Below, piece by piece: positions 60,680-64,000 of a stretch of DNA of 64,000 bases. Position numbers and translations under genes: made by a program. The notes beneath the pieces are model-generated. The model saw only the letters and a program-made list of their open reading frames with translations, had not been told where the DNA came from and ran no database searches. Source of the stretch: Bradyrhizobium sp. 4 (lineage in GTDB: Bacteria; Pseudomonadota; Alphaproteobacteria; Rhizobiales; Xanthobacteraceae); assembly GCF_023100905.1 (NCBI RefSeq), contig NZ_CP064686.1, forward strand, positions 4,154,001 through 4,218,000, read 5' to 3'. Every line of letters starts with the position of its first letter. The stretch's first letter is position 1.

Positions 60680-61132
60680 TTAGTTGCCGATGTCGCCCTG
60701 CCACAGCCGCTCATTGGCAGGAATAGAACGCCAATTTTTCATCATGGTGATGGAGCGGTCGTCGGCAAGGTCGATCCACGGGATGCCGAACTTGTCGAGA
60801 ATGTCCTTGGAGCCCTCGAAGGTGACGGCCTCTCCGATCACCACGAGCTTGACCTTGAACAGCGCGAGCGCACCGGCACACATCGCGCATGGCGACAGCG
60901 TGGTGTACATGACGGTGTCGTGGAACGAAATCGCACCCGCCTCGCGCAGGCAACTCATCTCGCCGTGCAGGATCGGGTTGTTCTCCTGCACGCGATTGTT
61001 GTGGCCGCGGGCGATCACCTTGTTATCGCGGGTCAGCACGGCGCCGATCGGTAGGCCGCCTTGCGCGATTGAGGCTTGCGCCTCGCGGATCGCCTCCAGC
61101 ATGAAATCGAAATGATAGGACTCGATCGCCAC
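60680..61132 (-). CDS. Nucleoside/cytosine deaminase, yeast Fcy1-type
   Basis: A protein of 150 residues starting at a GTG two bases after the stop of the DUF5076 gene. Zinc ligands are His56 with Glu58 ('LHGEMSCLREAG') and Cys82 and Cys85 ('LSPCAMCAGAL'). The pattern 'GGLPIGAVL', 'ARGHNNRVQENNPILHGE', 'TVMYTTLSPC', 'VVIGEAVTF' and the end 'ERLWQGDIG' follows yeast cytosine deaminase Fcy1 along its length and is unlike the TadA type. Cytosine deaminase activity is likely but not certain. It sits between DUF5076 and pdhC in the pdh operon. Confidence 0.82.
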   Translation of the reverse strand: MAIESYHFDFMLEAIREAQASIAQGGLPIGAVLTRDNKVIARGHNNRVQENNPILHGEMSCLREAGAISFHDTVMYTTLSPCAMCAGALALFKVKLVVIGEAVTFEGSKDILDKFGIPWIDLADDRSITMMKNWRSIPANERLWQGDIGN

Positions 61133-61134
61133 GG

Positions 61135-61437
61135 TCAGTGCCCCTTCCCGCGCGGCGTCGTGGTGCCGGTGTCGGTAGGACGCTCGATCTCGGCCTGGAA
61201 CATTTCGATGATCCGGTTTAGCGCGTCCTCCTCGGTGTATTCGCTCTCGCGCGCATAGGCGCGCGCGGCGTGACGGGCGAGATCGACGAGCAGCAGGCCC
61301 CACATGTCGGGCTCGTCGAAGGCCCGCTGGAACGCCATCGACAGCCCGCCGTCCAGCACGAACACGCGCAGGATCTCGACCGCATCATCGCGGACGAGGA
61401 CGTCGGGTGGCAATGGCTGCTCCTTCGGGCCCGCCAT
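61135..61437 (-). CDS. DUF5076 domain protein
   Basis: A protein of 100 residues. 'QPLPPDVLVRDDAVEILRVF' starts the domain; 'MWGLLLVDLARHAARAYARE' and 'EEDALNRIIEMFQAEIERPT' complete it. The DUF5076 family is a small soluble alpha/beta domain known mainly from alphaproteobacteria and of unknown function. It begins 3 bases after the pdhB stop and ends 2 bases before the deaminase start, so translation of all three is coupled and a link to PDH is likely. Confidence 0.85.
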   Translation of the reverse strand: MAGPKEQPLPPDVLVRDDAVEILRVFVLDGGLSMAFQRAFDEPDMWGLLLVDLARHAARAYARESEYTEEDALNRIIEMFQAEIERPTDTGTTTPRGKGH

Positions 61438-61440
61438 GGT

Positions 61441-62829
<1,389 letters not shown>

Positions 62830-62858
62830 ATCGGCTCCAAAAGAAAGCTTGCGCGCGT

Positions 62859-63881
62859 TCAGCGGTAAATATCGGTCCAGAGCTCGGCGGCATCCGGCTC
62901 GGGATCATGCTGGGCGAAATCGGCGGACGCGTTGACGATGTCGCGCACCTCGGCGTCGATCGCCTTCAGATCCTGCTCGCTGACCTTGGCGGCCAACAGG
63001 CGGTTGCGCACCTGCTCGATCGGATCCTGGTCGTGGCGGACTTTTTCGACCTCCTCGCGCGTTCTATACTTTGCGGGATCGGACATCGAGTGGCCGCGGT
63101 AGCGGTAGGTCTGCATCTCCAGGATGAAGGGGCCCTTGCCGGCGCGGCACCAGGCCGCCGCCTCGTCGCCGGCGGCCTTGACGGCACGCACGTCCATGCC
63201 GTCGACCTGCTGGCCGGGAATGTTGAAGGAGGCGCCGCGCTTGGAGAAATCCTGCTGCGCCGAGGCGCGCGAGACCGAAGTGCCCATGGCGTAGCGGTTG
63301 TTCTCGATCACGTAGATCACCGGCAGCTTCCAGAGCTCCGCCATGTTGAAGCTCTCATAGACCTGGCCCTGGTTGGCCGCACCGTCGCCGAAATAGGTGA
63401 CGCTGACATTGTCGTTGTCGCGATAGTGATTGGCGAAAGCGAGCCCGGTGCCGAGCGAGACCTGGGCGCCGACGATGCCGTGGCCGCCGTAAAAGTGCTT
63501 CTCCTTGCTGAACATGTGCATGGAGCCGCCCTTGCCCTTGGAATAGCCGCCGCGACGGCCGGTGAGCTCGGCCATGACGCCGTTGGCCTCCATGCCGGTG
63601 GCGAGCATATGACCGTGATCGCGATAGCCGGTGATGACCTGGTCGCCCGGCTTCAGGGCCATCTGCATCCCGACCACCACAGCCTCCTGGCCGATATAAA
63701 GGTGGCAGAAGCCACCAATCGCGCCCATGCCGTAGAGCTGGCCGGCCTTTTCCTCGAACCGCCGGATCAGGAGCATGTCGCGGAGCGCCTTGAGCTCCTG
63801 CTCTCTGGTGAATTCCGGGGGCGAACCGCCGTCGGTCTTGTCCTGTGCAGTGCTTGCGGCGGCTTTCTTGGGTGCGGCCAT
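62859..63881 (-). CDS. pdhA: Pyruvate dehydrogenase E1 alpha
   Basis: A protein of 340 residues. The ThDP-binding segment is 'VTYFGDGAANQGQVYESFNM' with 'VIYVIENNRYAMGTSVSRAS'. The N-terminal 'FTREQELKALRDMLLIRRFE' and the loop 'YRYRGHSMSDPAKYRTREEV' (phosphorylation-loop region in mitochondria) are conserved. It is the first gene of the pdhA-pdhB-DUF5076-deaminase-pdhC-small membrane protein-lpdA operon, whose promoter must lie in the 119 bases up to the window end; none was clear enough to mark. Confidence 0.97.
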   Translation of the reverse strand: MAAPKKAAASTAQDKTDGGSPPEFTREQELKALRDMLLIRRFEEKAGQLYGMGAIGGFCHLYIGQEAVVVGMQMALKPGDQVITGYRDHGHMLATGMEANGVMAELTGRRGGYSKGKGGSMHMFSKEKHFYGGHGIVGAQVSLGTGLAFANHYRDNDNVSVTYFGDGAANQGQVYESFNMAELWKLPVIYVIENNRYAMGTSVSRASAQQDFSKRGASFNIPGQQVDGMDVRAVKAAGDEAAAWCRAGKGPFILEMQTYRYRGHSMSDPAKYRTREEVEKVRHDQDPIEQVRNRLLAAKVSEQDLKAIDAEVRDIVNASADFAQHDPEPDAAELWTDIYR

Positions 63882-64000
63882 GGGAATTCCGGGTCAGAGA
63901 AAACTTCAGCCCTCTCTAACCCAAGTCAAATGCCCTTGGAAAGCACCGCGGCGGCATGGCACGACTTTCATTATGCCGCACTGCAACGTGATCGTAATAT

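Noticed and set aside
60680..61132. tRNA adenosine deaminase TadA
   Set aside because: The sequence around the zinc site (LHGEMSCL...SPCAMC), the VVIGEAVTF strand and the C-terminal DIG end resemble Fcy1-type deaminases rather than TadA.

Overview
The window reads as chromosomal sequence from a high-GC Rhizobiales alphaproteobacterium, most probably Bradyrhizobium or a close Nitrobacteraceae relative. This is inference from protein content: ExoR, E1-beta with its own lipoyl domain, the nagZ-scpAB-tatABC-serS-surE order, DUF1217 and DUF1127 proteins, FixJ-type regulators, and two families of short inverted-repeat elements. No tRNA, rRNA, CRISPR array, prophage or intact insertion sequence was recognised. 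Almost all of it is housekeeping or conserved accessory DNA, closely packed and mostly coded on the minus strand.

Layout. 1-9 kb: the 3' part of a DUF1217 (flagellum-associated) gene, an acyl-CoA synthetase/DUF296 pair, a frameshifted secreted protein, small envelope proteins, a TPR protein, DUF3597 and DUF2189 proteins and an MltB-like lytic transglycosylase. 9-16 kb: a DUF1127 micro-protein, trmFO, a kinase-like protein fused to an AMP-binding C-terminal domain, a CAP protein, a GFA protein, a class V aminotransferase homologue that has Arg where the PLP lysine is expected, and threonine ammonia-lyase. 16-21 kb: yajC-secD-secF followed by homologues of the mitochondrial complex I assembly factors NDUFAF3 and NDUFAF6.

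21-37 kb: one long minus-strand run in transcription order dgt, argS, SPOR protein, nagZ, scpA, scpB, tatA, tatB, tatC, serS, a small protein, surE, pcm, nlpD-like. It covers dNTP control, translation, cell-wall recycling, chromosome condensation, Tat export and amidase activation, and is interrupted by a plus-strand receiver protein between surE and pcm. 37-43 kb: erpA, a hybrid histidine kinase, xthA, exoR and ilvD. 43-44.5 kb: a 1.4 kb gene-free stretch with a 20-bp perfect inverted-repeat element and a strongly folded segment.

44.5-51 kb: several very small lipoprotein or cysteine-rich genes around a class III cyclase and a large Slt-type lytic transglycosylase. 51-55 kb: a four-PAS histidine kinase, a FixJ-type regulator and a stand-alone receiver, preceded by two dyad sequences. 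55-64 kb: a tripartite-tricarboxylate binding protein, threonine synthase, and the pyruvate dehydrogenase operon (pdhA, pdhB, DUF5076, a yeast-type cytosine deaminase homologue, pdhC, a small membrane protein, lpdA).

The items most worth following are the kinase/AMP-binding fusion, the lysine-to-arginine aminotransferase, the complex I assembly pair beside secDF, the folded segment at 43.8 kb, the deaminase inside the PDH operon and the micro-protein cluster at 50 kb. No clearly new multi-gene system was found.
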